Notes: generated by a model from the sequence alone, not told the origin. DNA of 64,000 bases from Symbiodinium natans (GCA_905221605.1 CAJNDS010002353.1:64857-128856); one strand, 5' to 3'. Counted from the first letter of the stretch, positions 55,601 to 60,782 are shown. A program made the numbers and translations.

Positions 55601-56927
55601 GTGGTTTCGGGTGTAAGGACTTGGGGGGGTGAGGGATTTAGCGGTTTGGGGGGTTCGAGCTTGATGGGATTCATGGGTTGCGGGTTTTGCACTTTCAGGG
55701 TGAGGGGTTTAGGGGGGGTAGCTGCTTCGCGGTTTAGGGGGGGTGTTGGGGCTTTGGGAATCAGGGGGTTAGAGATGCGCATTGGGGGCTTTGGGGGTCT
55801 TAGGGTGTCGGGTTTTGGGGATCATGAGGTTTTGGGTTTTGGCTGGCTTTGGTTCTTTGGTTGTGGGATCTTAAGCCCTATGCCCTAGGCCTTATAAGCC
55901 CTAAGCCCCAAACTCTGAGCCCTAACTAAACCCTACTACCTCCAATGTGGGCGCGGTGCCTCGCAGGCAGTCGACGGCGTCTGGAGCGTGTTTGGCATAG
56001 CTATATCTTGCTTGCCCTGGCCTCGCCGGGCCATCTGGGCCCTATTGTGTAGGCGAGGGTATTAAGGTTTAGGGTTTAGGGTTCAGAGTGTAGGTGGTTG
56101 GGGAGGAAGCCGCATGACATGGTGGCCACTCGGATCAGTTCCTTGGCCACGGGGCTCAGGACAACATTGCTCCAACCTCCGTACACCACGCACCACTGGC
56201 GGATATCTGTACTGGCTCAGAGGGAGGATGAGGAGAGAAGCAGCTAGCCTGAGGACATGGAAGAGGATTTATAAGGGGGTAGGCCTCACAAGTGTAGGGC
56301 CTTTGGGCAACTCTAAACCCTAAACCCTAAACCCTAAACCCGAAATCCTAAACCCTAAACCCTAAACCCTAAACCCTAACCTCGTTGTGTGGTCGGACCA
56401 GGGAAGGGAGGCCTCGAACGATGCCCTGAAGATGTACCTATCATGAACTTGGAACCCGAGCAAAAATCATAAATTCTAGCGGTTTCTTAGGATTTGAAGT
56501 ACCCAAAACTTAAACATTCTTTCCAAGTATCCCTGAGGTACACCCTGCACCCCCAACAACGTCAATTTCAACGACTAAATTGGGGGGGGCCTTTGGCTTG
56601 GGACGAGGGTGAAGGGCTTACGAGTGCTAGTTTGCAGGGCTCAGGGATTTTTACGGGGCCGAAAGCCCCGAACCCTGGGTCATTGACTGGGGGACGTCAT
56701 CTCCTGAAACCGCGCCCTAAACCCTAAACCCTGAACCCTAAACCCTAAACCCGAAACCCTAAACCCTAAACCCTAAACCCTAAACCCTAAACCCTAAGCC
56801 CTAAGCCCTAAGCCCTAAACCCTAAACCCTAAACCCTAAACCCTAACCCCCCAGTCGGGCTGCTCCTTGGCCGCAGCGAGCGCCAGCACCACCGCTGCGC
56901 GCAACATCAGGAATGCCATCGGCTCTC
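13238..56927 (-). CDS. Giant 36-exon gene for a secreted cysteine-rich protein with eleven pacifastin-like modules
   Basis: Start ATG is at 56917-56919 and stop TAA at 13238-13240. Exons, high to low: 56861-56927, 56381-56412, 55940-56034, 55392-55439, 54207-54231, 53587-53630, 52363-52411, 51742-51780, 50393-50466, 48031-48073, 46695-46728, 45924-45967, 44529-44563, 43433-43480, 42686-42721, 41701-41726, 40447-40499, 39604-39662, 38843-38926, 37467-37494, 35244-35294, 34291-34315, 33806-33844, 33346-33365 (or 31452-31474), 30741-30778, 29571-29619, 27675-27734, 26133-26153, 24628-24678, 20445-20483, 19153-19196, 18271-18303, 17587-17632, 17330-17350, 16689-16728, 13238-13382. The coding sum is 1677 nt, divisible by three. 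Donors are 25 GC, 6 GT and 4 GA. Each module follows C(C)xP, DG-C/L-N-T-C-x-C-P-x-S-G, then C-T-x3-C-P. This resembles arthropod pacifastin protease-inhibitor domains; homology is inferred. Introns average over 1 kb and carry telomere-like repeats. Confidence 0.85.
15757..15823 (+). repeat. TTTAGGG array
   Basis: Perfect tandem TTTAGGG units following the donor of the exon ending at 15758, then a C14 run near 15831-15845. Confidence 0.9.
16437..16640 (+). repeat. Composite array with GGTACCTTCTGATCAT repeats
   Basis: Three copies of a GGTACCTTCTGATCATC.CTTT segment are separated by TTTAGGG units and by a run of GGGTTATA units (16520-16570). Confidence 0.8.
16689..17632 (-). CDS. Cysteine-rich module 11, degenerate
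   Basis: Exons 17587-17632 (GFECIGEYFILRAGE), 17330-17350 (TAPAIE) and 16689-16728 (AERCYEFACEWR). Phases match with GC, GC and GT donors. Spacing of the other modules is kept (C, then AGEG, then KAERC and AC), but the middle NTCxC segment has become TAPAIE, so two of the cysteines are lost. Either the module has been relaxed or the micro-exon is misplaced. Confidence 0.6.
17214..17445. repeat. Facing CCCTAAA and TTTAGGG arrays around exon 17330-17350
   Basis: CCCTAAA units at 17214-17274 and TTTAGGG units at 17374-17440 flank the micro-exon, an example of the inverted arrangement seen at many exons. Confidence 0.9.
17955..18232 (-). repeat. Homogeneous CCCCTAAA variant array
   Basis: About 190 bp of the eight-base unit CCCCTAAA with one CACCTAAA variant, passing into CCCTAAA and CCCGAAA units. 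It adjoins exon 18271-18303. Confidence 0.9.
18271..20483 (-). CDS. Cysteine-rich module 10 (single-C subtype)
   Basis: Exons 20445-20483 (HCRPFESFPKGD), 19153-19196 (TNTCTCPLSGLKSE) and 18271-18303 (ARCSALPCPGQ). GC donors keep phase and rebuild FPKGDGTNTCTCP and KSEARCSALPCP. The intron preceding this module (20484-24627) is the one that hosts the copia-like fragment. The homogeneous CCCTAAG array 20280-20410 lies directly to the left of the first exon. Confidence 0.83.
18845..18970 (+). repeat. GTAGCA/GCAGTA trinucleotide-rich tract
   Basis: Imperfect trinucleotide repeat that creates open frames on both strands (alanine/valine-rich on plus, cysteine/tyrosine-rich on minus). Not called as coding. 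Confidence 0.6.
20280..20420 (-). repeat. Homogeneous CCCTAAG variant array
   Basis: Tandem CCCTAAG units, a one-base variant of the telomere unit, with two CCCTCAG/CCCTGAG copies near the end. Confidence 0.9.
21420..21935 (-). pseudogene. Inverted 5' part of a copia-like Gag
   Basis: On the minus strand a glutamine-rich stretch (QQQQRQQEAMMDQYRKQLEQ) at about 21735-21830 is followed, after a one-base frame change, by MDSEKKRRNDAELAAAEAK and then LPQLPVIAHQEMGRDRM and AWHSFLETLSSWLALQDE. Q-rich heads and a LETLSSWL-type phrase are what I recall at the start of dinoflagellate copia Gag. The rest of Gag lies on the opposite strand next door, so this block appears inverted. Confidence 0.5.
21955..22852 (+). 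pseudogene. Copia-like Gag with CCHC zinc knuckle, frameshifted
   Basis: The first frame (from about 21955 to 22220) reads RLCVGVKDEIRQDLLPSDTA, LFYLLSQSLAKWERGLELL and YSIMSRMEAVYVRD. The second frame (22220-22852) continues with MDIIRHLEDEIAKAEIKLSN and a zinc knuckle C-x2-C-x4-H-x4-C at 22508-22549 (CDHCGKHGHVAKDC), then a lysine-rich tail. The switch between frames near 22215-22225 marks it as broken or as using frameshifting. It belongs to an LTR retroelement nucleocapsid by motif. No LTR was found. Confidence 0.75.
22768..23760 (+). pseudogene. Copia-like aspartic protease region
   Basis: In a third frame the sequence carries the retropepsin signature DSGATCHVVS at about 22995-23025, then VTLYNASGGKIPVSG and a LEVVFGDCSLLLTEVL strand, the usual Ty1/copia protease layout after a CCHC Gag. 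A spacer rich in P, E and K follows (VPENTLKVPEMPKEVPKEQP). The frame then enters poly-G/poly-C at 23760 and no integrase or reverse transcriptase follows, so the element is truncated at its 3' side. Confidence 0.75.
23760..24065. repeat. Poly-G tract followed by poly-C tract (large inverted homopolymer)
   Basis: About 70 bases of interrupted G runs (23775-23830) are followed, after a short spacer, by about 150 bases of interrupted C runs (23864-24010). The two could pair into a long G:C hairpin or form quadruplex/i-motif structures. They also produce spurious proline- and glycine-rich frames. Confidence 0.9.
24628..27734 (-). CDS. Cysteine-rich module 9 (CC subtype)
   Basis: Exons 27675-27734 (DDTCCPGVSYTAPDGCNTC), 26133-26153 (CFDRSG, 21 nt) and 24628-24678 (PCTLVACPPQPTMLPE). 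Three GC donors in phase 1 give NTCRCFDRSGAPCTLVACPP. The micro-exon alone would not be recognisable; it is supported by phase and by completing CxC and SG. Introns contain a four-copy 26 bp tandem repeat (26605-26711) and three hairpin elements. Confidence 0.8.
24741..24834. mobile_element. Short inverted-repeat element, family GGGATGTTCCCCCTTA
   Basis: Left CTTCCCCTTATACTAACAG and right CATAAGGGGGAACATCCCAAG, with GGATTATAGTACCCCC in the loop. Other copies: 24984-25072 (left end lost), 26300-26408, 28008-28056 (right half), 39331-39439, 43494-43598, and a half copy at 24180-24243. Confidence 0.8.
25840..25949. mobile_element. Short inverted-repeat element, family AAAGAGCCCAATA
   Basis: Left end CCCAAAGAGCCCAATA.CCC and right end GG.TATTGGGCTCTTTGGG are inverted repeats, with an AT-rich middle containing TTAATT and GGATCC. 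It is about 110 bp and non-coding: a MITE-like insertion. Confidence 0.85.
26300..26408. mobile_element. Short inverted-repeat element, family GGGATGTTCCCCCTTA
   Basis: Ends TTGGGATGTTCTCCTTA and TAAGGAGGATCATCCCAA, diverged from the consensus but still paired with each other, which suggests compensating changes or conversion. Confidence 0.75.
26605..26711 (+). repeat. Four-copy 26 bp tandem repeat
   Basis: Unit ATTTAGATCTAGGGATCCTT plus AAGATG, repeated four times without change; contains BglII- and BamHI-type palindromes. Confidence 0.92.
28477..28587. mobile_element. Short inverted-repeat element, family CCAGATCTTCCAAAACCCC
   Basis: Left CCCCCAGATCTTCCAAAACC and right GGTTTTGGAAGATCTGGGGG are a perfect inverted repeat, with TATACC and GGATCC inside. 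Other copies: 62133-62272, 62757-62867, and a degraded one near 31360-31450. Confidence 0.88.
29052..29137. mobile_element. Short inverted-repeat element, family GAATGAGGGAATG
   Basis: GGGAATGAGGGAATGCGGGC with TATATA centre and right arm AGGGTCCTCATTCCCTCATT. A second copy is at 57057-57130. Confidence 0.8.
29571..33365 (-). CDS. Cysteine-rich module 8 (N-terminal exon ambiguous)
   Basis: Exons 30741-30778 (DGLNTCVCPASG) and 29571-29619 (EHCTHLACPELPIPGT) are firm, linked by a GA donor in phase 0. The N-terminal exon must start in phase 2 and end in phase 1. Two candidates satisfy this: 33346-33365 (FLCCGR) and 31452-31474 (LRCGLRPG). The second yields CGLRPGDGLNTC, closer to the single-C subtype expected at an even position. 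Plus-strand exons of another gene lie between E23 and these candidates. Confidence 0.65.
32923..33110 (+). CDS. Two linked plus-strand exons of an unidentified gene
   Basis: Exon 32923-33000 (YVLNGVQLPLLFGLTKNLSE, then LASPC) follows CCTGCAG and ends at a GT donor in phase 1. Exon 33054-33110 (GRRFVASGDRVVHQNAPS) follows TTTTCAG, starts in phase 1 and ends at GT. The joined frame is open although the other frames are not. It lies within an intron of the minus-strand cysteine-rich gene. The family is not recognised and the flanking exons were not found. Confidence 0.45.
33417..33535 (+). repeat. TTTAGGG array
   Basis: About 17 perfect units right of the candidate exon 33346-33365. A matching CCCTAAA array at 33650-33745 lies left of exon 33806-33844, so the two can pair. 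Confidence 0.92.
33648..33746 (-). repeat. CCCTAAA array
   Basis: Tandem units with one CCCTGAG variant; forms the 5' part of the intron after exon 33806-33844. Confidence 0.92.
33806..35294 (-). CDS. Cysteine-rich module 7 (CC subtype)
   Basis: Exons 35244-35294 (GDCCPGLTFVAADGCNS), 34291-34315 (CMCPDSGL) and 33806-33844 (NESACTRMACPG). The GC donor after AACAGCT and the GA donor after CTCAA are both needed to obtain DGCNSCMCPDSGLKNESACT. This is one of the clearest demonstrations that GA...AG introns are used. The module is nearly identical in sequence to module 5, which suggests recent duplication. Confidence 0.86.
36376..36760. mobile_element. Expanded AAAGAGCCCAATA element with nested insertion
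   Basis: The terminal inverted repeats are those of the 110 bp family, but the body is about 385 bp. It contains several CTGATTAAGGGATATACC repeats and, at 36523-36628, a complete copy of a different element family (ends ATGGTAGCC / GGGCTACCA). This fixes the order of insertion. Confidence 0.8.
37467..38926 (-). CDS. Cysteine-rich module 6 (single-C subtype)
   Basis: Exon 38843-38926 is the longest repeat exon (GWCIPQLSFPAGDGVNHCRC followed by PSSGRREE). It joins through a GC donor to 37467-37494 (CTTNACPEA). Here the intron between the two N-terminal parts is absent. The second-position cysteine is V and the first position is a single cysteine. The intron to the left starts with a long CCCTAAA/CCCCTAAA array at 38570-38830 just beyond the exon. 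Confidence 0.85.
38530..38832 (-). repeat. CCCTAAA/CCCCTAAA/CCCTCAA array
   Basis: Blocks of different units follow one another, each locally homogeneous; adjoins exon 38843-38926. Confidence 0.9.
38936..39060 (+). repeat. TTTAGGG array
   Basis: About 17 units beginning 10 bp right of exon 38843-38926, opposite in orientation to the array on the left. Confidence 0.92.
39331..39439. mobile_element. Short inverted-repeat element, family GGGATGTTCCCCCTTA
   Basis: Ends TTTGGGATGTTCCCCCTGA and AGAAGGGGGAACATCCCA, with CAGTTGTTCTTAACAGGG and ATTAAGGACTGTTAG as inner arms. Confidence 0.85.
39604..41726 (-). CDS. Cysteine-rich module 5 (CC subtype)
   Basis: Exons 41701-41726 (PERGHCCPG; an alternative start is 41720), 40447-40499 (LTFVAADGCNTCLCANS) and 39604-39662 (LRNESACTRLACPP, then SLMPE). 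The 40447 exon starts in phase 2 and is joined by a GT donor, giving CCPGLTFVAADGCNTC. It then leaves at a GA donor, giving ANSGLRNESACTRLACP. Reading the 40.5 kb segment without splicing shows a false frameshift; the intron explains it. Confidence 0.85.
41760..42065 (+). repeat. TTTAGGG array with GGGTTTG and GGGTTTATA variants
   Basis: Starts about 35 bp right of exon 41701-41726. A CTTAGGG then CTTCGGG homogeneous block follows at 42298-42390. Confidence 0.9.
42686..44563 (-). CDS. Cysteine-rich module 4 (single-C subtype)
   Basis: Exons 44529-44563 (DRCTPMIQFPA), 43433-43480 (AGDGLNTCTCPWSGIK) and 42686-42721 (AEASCTSFACPE). Phases 1-0-0 match, and the join across the first intron rebuilds FPAAGDGLNTC. 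Donors are GC, GC and GT. A hairpin element sits at 43494-43598 and a degenerate GAGTGAGTG stretch at 43075-43290 in the introns. Confidence 0.83.
43494..43598. mobile_element. Short inverted-repeat element, family GGGATGTTCCCCCTTA
   Basis: Ends CTTGGGATGTTCCCCCTTA and TAGAAGGGGTAACATCGCAA; lies 14 bp from exon 43433-43480, just inside the 3' end of the preceding intron. Confidence 0.85.
45005..45117. mobile_element. Short element with ATGGTAGCC / GGGCTACCA ends
   Basis: Starts ATCATGGTAGCCCATTAACC, contains AAGGGCACCCTTTTTGGGC and GGAAACCATAAACAAAAAAAG, and ends GGTACCACTGGGCTACCAAG. Copies: 36523-36628 (nested in another element), 59120-59224 and, partial, 20184-20250. Confidence 0.8.
45924..48073 (-). 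CDS. Cysteine-rich module 3 (CC subtype)
   Basis: Exons 48031-48073 (EGLCCPGHVFDAAD), 46695-46728 (GCNTCRCGAEG) and 45924-45967 (SACTLMACPPMFVP). GC donors keep phase (1, then 2, then 1). The spliced product reads FDAADGCNTCRCGAEGWSAC, where GWSAC closely follows the classical pacifastin spacing. The doubled first cysteine and DGC occur together. Arrays flank every exon: 47870-47985 is CCCTAAA on the left, 48096-48155 is TTTAGGG on the right. Confidence 0.82.
45998..46250 (+). repeat. GGGTTTG-rich array
   Basis: GGGTTTGGGGTTTAG units, with a GGGGCTTT block at 46218-46245; begins 30 bp right of exon 45924-45967. Confidence 0.9.
46788..47060 (+). repeat. GGGTTTAG/GGGTTTG array
   Basis: Right flank of exon 46695-46728; locally homogeneous blocks. 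Confidence 0.9.
47860..47988 (-). repeat. CCCTGAA then CCCTAAA array
   Basis: Five or more CCCTGAA units followed by about 15 CCCTAAA units; left flank of exon 48031-48073, faced on the right by TTTAGGG at 48096-48155. Confidence 0.92.
48804..48950 (-). CDS. Short acidic ORF or exon, unidentified
   Basis: ATG at 48948-48950 follows CCCTAG, and the frame runs 48 codons to TAG at 48804-48806. It reads MKSDPYAAGADDDSVFDVHN, EVLYNDDFEPQQEDC and VVRLAARRFL. Composition (D/E-rich with a basic amphipathic end) looks like protein. A GT donor overlapping the stop (CTT|GTAG) means it may be an internal exon. It lies between exons 50393-50466 and 48031-48073 but its phase does not fit that gene. Confidence 0.4.
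   Translation of the reverse strand: MKSDPYAAGADDDSVFDVHNEVLYNDDFEPQQEDCKELVVRLAARRFL
49046..49118. repeat. Dispersed direct repeat CTTTTAGCTGCCTTATTAAG, copy 1
   Basis: About 70 bp nearly identical to 50763-50842, with AACCCAAAAAGGCTAA and ACAGTAAAGC shared. No terminal inverted repeat seen. Confidence 0.8.
50393..51780 (-). CDS. Cysteine-rich module 2 (single-C subtype)
   Basis: Exon 51742-51780 (TCNPLESFPAGD) joins through a GC donor in phase 1 to exon 50393-50466 (GLNTCLCPSNGQRDGAKCTK, then LACPE). The second exon is not interrupted between the NTCxC and CT halves, so it shows the complete module C-terminus in one piece and validates the way the other modules were joined. The second-position cysteine (DGC) is replaced by DGL, and the first position has a single cysteine. 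Confidence 0.85.
50763..50842. repeat. Dispersed direct repeat CTTTTAGCTGCCTTATTAAG, copy 2
   Basis: Second copy in the same orientation, 1.7 kb away and in the adjacent intron. Confidence 0.8.
52363..55439 (-). CDS. Cysteine-rich module 1 (CC subtype)
   Basis: Exons 55392-55439 (EAEHSERCCPGLVFSK), 54207-54231 (PPTADRRR, the least certain), 53587-53630 (DHCNSCICSSSGLK) and 52363-52411 (NESRCTSRHCSHAVEK). Splicing gives CCPG, DHCNSC, SGLKNESRCT and a final HC, the full six-cysteine pattern plus the doubled first cysteine. Donors are GT, GC, GC and GC. Introns hold CCCTAAA arrays (55217-55335, 54258-54305, 53067-53160) and two hairpin elements. Confidence 0.75.
52887..52997. mobile_element. 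Perfect-arm inverted repeat, family TTATGGTCCCTTTTTGG
   Basis: GTGGGTGGTTGTCAAAATTATGGTCCC-type arm at the left is repeated inverted at the right (about 32 bp). Related copies at 30405-30508 and 57783-57885 share the ATTATGGTCCCTTTTTGG arms. Confidence 0.85.
53835..53948. mobile_element. Short inverted-repeat element, family AAAGAGCCCAATA
   Basis: Same ends and AT-rich core as the 25.8 kb copy; right end TATTGGGCTCTCTGGG. Confidence 0.85.
55217..55335 (-). repeat. CCCTAAA array
   Basis: About 16 units, left flank of exon 55392-55439; a TTTAGGG block at 55468-55498 lies on its right. Confidence 0.92.
55940..56927 (-). CDS. Signal peptide and N-terminal linker exons of the cysteine-rich gene
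   Basis: Exon 56861-56927 contains ATG at 56919 and encodes MAFLMLRAAVVLALAAAKEQ, a typical signal peptide with a hydrophobic core ending at AAA. Its GC donor (phase 2) joins exon 56381-56412 (PPFPGPTTQR), whose GT donor (phase 1) joins exon 55940-56034 (ARPGQARYSYAKHAPDAVD...CLRGTAP). That ends in phase 0 at a GT donor. Without the GC donor the frame cannot be carried into the next exon, which supports the non-canonical site. The protein should enter the secretory pathway. Confidence 0.75.
56715..56850 (-). repeat. CCCTAAA array with CCCTAAG block
   Basis: Left flank of the signal-peptide exon; begins just after its GC donor region. Confidence 0.9.
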
Positions 56928-56940
56928 CTGATGCGTGCTG
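56928..56940 (-). other. Possible spliced-leader trans-splice acceptor before the start codon
   Basis: On the minus strand a CAG lies eight bases upstream of the ATG (CAG at 56928-56930, exon start at 56927). Dinoflagellate mRNAs receive a spliced leader at such an AG. A pyrimidine tract is weak here, so this is only a plausible 5' end. Confidence 0.35.
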
Positions 56941-58084
56941 TTGGATAGCAGGAAATGAGGGAAGTAGAGTGGTTTAGGGTTTAGGGTTTTGGGTTTAGGG
57001 TTTAGGGTTTAGGGTTTTGGGGTTTTAGGGTTTTAGGGTTTTAGGGTTTTAGGGTGGGAATGAGGGAATGATAGGGTCCTATATAATCCCTTAAAGGGTA
57101 CATATAGGGAACCTCATTCCCCTATTCCCTGCTAACCAACATGGCGTCCAGCTGTCCAACTGCTGGCTAGGAGGCCTATGATTTCACTTTCAAGCCCCCA
57201 TGAAACCTATGCCCAAAGGATCTAGGAACTGGATGCGCTCAGCTCCTCTCTACAGATTCAGGTTTTGGGCATAGAGTGGGGGTCGAGTGCTTTGTGTAAG
57301 TTTGCTTCAGAGTTTCGAGTGTCAAGGGCTTGTTGGGCTTCCGGTGTAGGGCTTGACTCAAGTGTACGCGGTCTATATTGACTCTTAATCCGCCCAAATT
57401 GGGTTTGGTTTATTTCGGGTCCTTTAGAGCTAAACCCAAACCCTAAACCCTAAACAGCCTAAGCCCCTAGGATCGCCATTTAGGGAGAGTGGTGCGGTGG
57501 AAACAGGAACTGCTGGGACAACTGGCCCAGCCCCGCGAACATCGGCGTTGGGATGTGTAGGGCTTTGGGGGGTTTATGGGGGCTGTAGACTCGCAGTAGG
57601 GTTTCGGGTCTTAGGGTTTAGGGTTTGGGGCTTTGTGTTTTCGGGTTCATGAAGCACCCTAAACCCTAAACCCTCAACAGTACACCCTAAACCAGGCACC
57701 TTGGAATCACACACTTTTTTGGGGCTTCGGCTTGTCGTGCCCGGTCCTGGCTCTTCTTGGAGGTTTACGGGCACTTATAACATAAGTGGGTCACTTCTCT
57801 AACATTATGGTCCCTTTTTGGGTTCCTTGTTAGAAGGCGCCCCTGTTTTTTTTGCGGCACCCAAAAAGGACCATAGTTTAGAGTCTACTAGAGGACTTAG
57901 GGGGGCTTATAAGTACAGTTAGAATTGGGCTATAGGTACTCTGCCTCCAAGTAGGTGCTACGAGTCTAGACCCTCCTGGGGTAGGCTGGCCATTGATAAG
58001 ACCTCGGAGAAAGATTCCTGAACATGATCCTCTGAAACGCAAAGAAAAGGGGAGAAAAGAATATCCCAAGGGCTTAAAGCCCTA

Positions 58085-58234
58085 AGCCATCCTAAACCCT
58101 AAACCCTAAGCCCTAAGCCCTAAGCCCTAAGCCTAAACCCTAAACCCTAAACCCTAAACCCTAAACCCTAAACCCTAAACCCTAAACCCTAAACCCTAAA
58201 CCCTAAACCCTAAACCCTAAACCCTAAACCCTAC
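58085..58234 (-). repeat. CCCTAAA array
   Basis: About 20 units with a CCCTAAG sub-block, in the apparently gene-free region upstream of the cysteine-rich gene. Confidence 0.92.
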
Positions 58235-59119
58235 CCTGGGTTTGTGGAAAGAGGCCTCCACGATCTGGTCCGGCCACGAGAGCCAAAAGTTTGTAGCAGA
58301 ACGCTGCGGCGGGAAGGGCTTATCCCTACTTTGAAGTAGACCCTCGAAAAAGTGTATGAAGCAGGGTTTAATTTCTGTTTTTGGTGAGTGTATAGAAGGT
58401 TCCTTTTTAACATTGGTGAGCGTATACATTGGGTGTCCTTTTGGGGGTACAAGAAATATAAACCCTACTTCATATACCTTTTAGGTAGAAGTAGCTATAA
58501 TAGGAACCCAGAACCATAAAGTATTAAGGTATAGTAGTACTCCAACACCCAGCTATGGAGGGTCTTTTGGCGCGATGGGGGCTTAGGATTTAGGGTTTAG
58601 GATTTAGGTCTTAGGCTTTAGGCTTTAGGCTTTAGGCTTTAGGCTTGAGGCTTGAGGCTTTCGGCTTTAGGTTTTAGGCTTTAGGGTTTAGGGGCTGGAT
58701 GGGGGTTTAGGTTTACGGTTTAGGGCTCAACCCTCAACCCTGAAAGATTTGAAAGGTTGGGATCCATTGGGTTTGGGGCACGGTGGTTGTTGAAGGTTGT
58801 TGGAGATCATGCGCTGAAGACATGGGGGTTTACGAAAGTAAGGGGCCCCCAATATAGACCCCCAAATACTAGGATCCCCCTATAAACAGGACCCCAATCA
58901 GGTACCCCAATTGCGGAAACCCCCACATGTTGGAGTCCAGGGTTTTGAGTCTGGGAAGTGTCATTGATAAGGAGGCAACTCCTTGAGTAAGGGGCTCATG
59001 GACGCATGGTATGGATAGGTACGCCATCTACGAAGCCATGAGCCAGGTTTGGAGTCTAGGATTTGGTGCAGAGCTGCTTGCACCCTAAACCCTACACCTA
59101 CTGTTCTTGCATCATCTTG

Positions 59120-59224
59120 GTGGCTCAGTAACCAGCGCAAAAAAGGTACCCCCTTTTTGGGTTGGTTAACACGGAAACCCAGAACCAACAAAGGGCAAAG
59201 GGCACCACTGGGCTGGCTACCAAG
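59120..59224. mobile_element. Short element with GGTAGCC / GGGCTACCA ends, diverged
   Basis: Contains GGTACCCCCTTTTTGGGTTGG and CACCACTGGGCTGGCTACCA; the left end is altered to TGGCTCAGTAACC. Confidence 0.65.
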
Positions 59225-60050
59225 AAGTCGTGTTCTAAGTAAGCCCTACTTGGAGGTTTATATCCATATTAGGGCACTTAAGGGGCTTATAAGTCCAGTT
59301 ATAAGTACAGTTATAATTGGTAAATAAGTACCCTGAATCTTCAAGTAAGCCCACAACCCTAAACTCTAAACCCTGAGTCTAGGATTTCGGGATTGGGTGA
59401 GCTGCGCGCCCTGACAACCAGCCGTGATGGCAGGGGGTGTCCCCAAGAAAGACCGAGGCCTGAATAACGCAGAATTGCCCCCCTAAGTCTTAAACTGCCA
59501 GTTTTTTTTTGCGGTGTTTAGGGTTTAGGGAGGGTTTGGGGATAGCTTGCAAAACAAAAACTCCCCTGACCCTCAAAACCCAAAAAAGACTCGAAACATA
59601 AGAATCGGAAGCCCTGGGCTGGCTTGCCGTTGAGAAGCATAAGCAAGGCTACGATAGTACGGAAGCCATGTTATTGTGGGGGTAGTAGGATGTAGGGATT
59701 TTTGCAATGTACCCTGGTGACTTTATGTCCTTTCCATTCCGTTTCCTTATGGCAAGTACACCTGAGGCGCCAGGCGTTGGACAGCCCTGGCGTCACAGTG
59801 TGCGAGCGAGCGGGAAAAGGGGGGGGGGGGGGGGGGGATGGGATCCAGACTCATGCTGTTAGGGTTTCCAGGCCTAGGGTTTTGGATGGTAAGGACCAGT
59901 GGAACCCTTAACCCTAAACCCTATAAACCTAAACCCTTGAGGGACTTGTGGGGTGGAGAGCTGGGTTGTACGGGGTGATGCGTTAGGGCCGTTAAGGGTT
60001 GCAGGGGGGGTTTGGGGGGATTCTCGCGGTTCGGTGTTTGAGCTTCTAGA

Positions 60051-60157
60051 CCCAAGAGTAACCTAGGTAGAGGAAGTGTGCCCTTTTTGGTTTAAAGGGG
60101 CTTATAAGGGGCACTTCCCTAAAAAATGGGAAGAAGGGCCTACTCCGTGTCCTGGGC
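60051..60157. mobile_element. Short dispersed element, family AAGAGTAACCTAGG
   Basis: Starts CCCAAGAGTAACCTAGG, contains GTGCCCTTTTTGGTTTAAAGG and ends AAGAAGGGCCTACTCCGTGTCCTGGG. Copies: 17660-17770, 29716-29823, 63728-63814 and a start-only fragment at 44768-44800. Inner GTGCCC.. and GGGCAC.. arms pair. Confidence 0.7.
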
Positions 60158-60537
60158 TTTAAGGTTTTCGGGTCTTCAAGTTCTACAGTGATGTTTGGGA
60201 TTGCAAGGTTTAGGGGTGGGAGGGTCCTGCAGTATAGGGTGTTGGCGCGTTCATGGTGCAGAGCTGGACGAAATGCCTAATTAAGGCTATCGGGAGGATT
60301 GGTAGAGGACTACGTTTTGCTTTTTGATTGGGGGGGGAAGGGGTGGGGTCGAGCTGAATCTGGGTTTGGGGTTTAGGGTTTGGGGCGGTTTAGGGTTTAG
60401 TGTTTGGGGCTAGGGTTATGGCAGGTTATCCCGTTGAGTTTCTGAAGGACCCTGTGATTACACTAGTGTCGCATCGCTGACAGCCGAGATCCACGTTTTC
60501 GCAAACACGCCCATACTTGTCCTGAGCCTCACTGGAC

Positions 60538-60637
60538 AGCACTCCCTCTCTCCCTCTCTCCATCCCTCTCTCCATCCCTCTCTCCATCCCTCTCTCCATC
60601 CCTCTCTCCAGCCCTCTCTCCATCCCTCTCTCCATCC

Positions 60638-60717
<80 letters not shown>

Positions 60718-60747
60718 GCCTCTCTCCCTCGCTCCCTCTGTCTCTTC

Positions 60748-60780
<33 letters not shown>

Positions 60781-60782
60781 TT
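60538..60782 (-). repeat. CT/CCCTCTCTCCAT microsatellite
   Basis: CCCTCTCTCCAT minisatellite units pass into (CT)n. Creates an Arg-Glu-rich frame on the minus strand that is not called as a gene. Confidence 0.92.
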
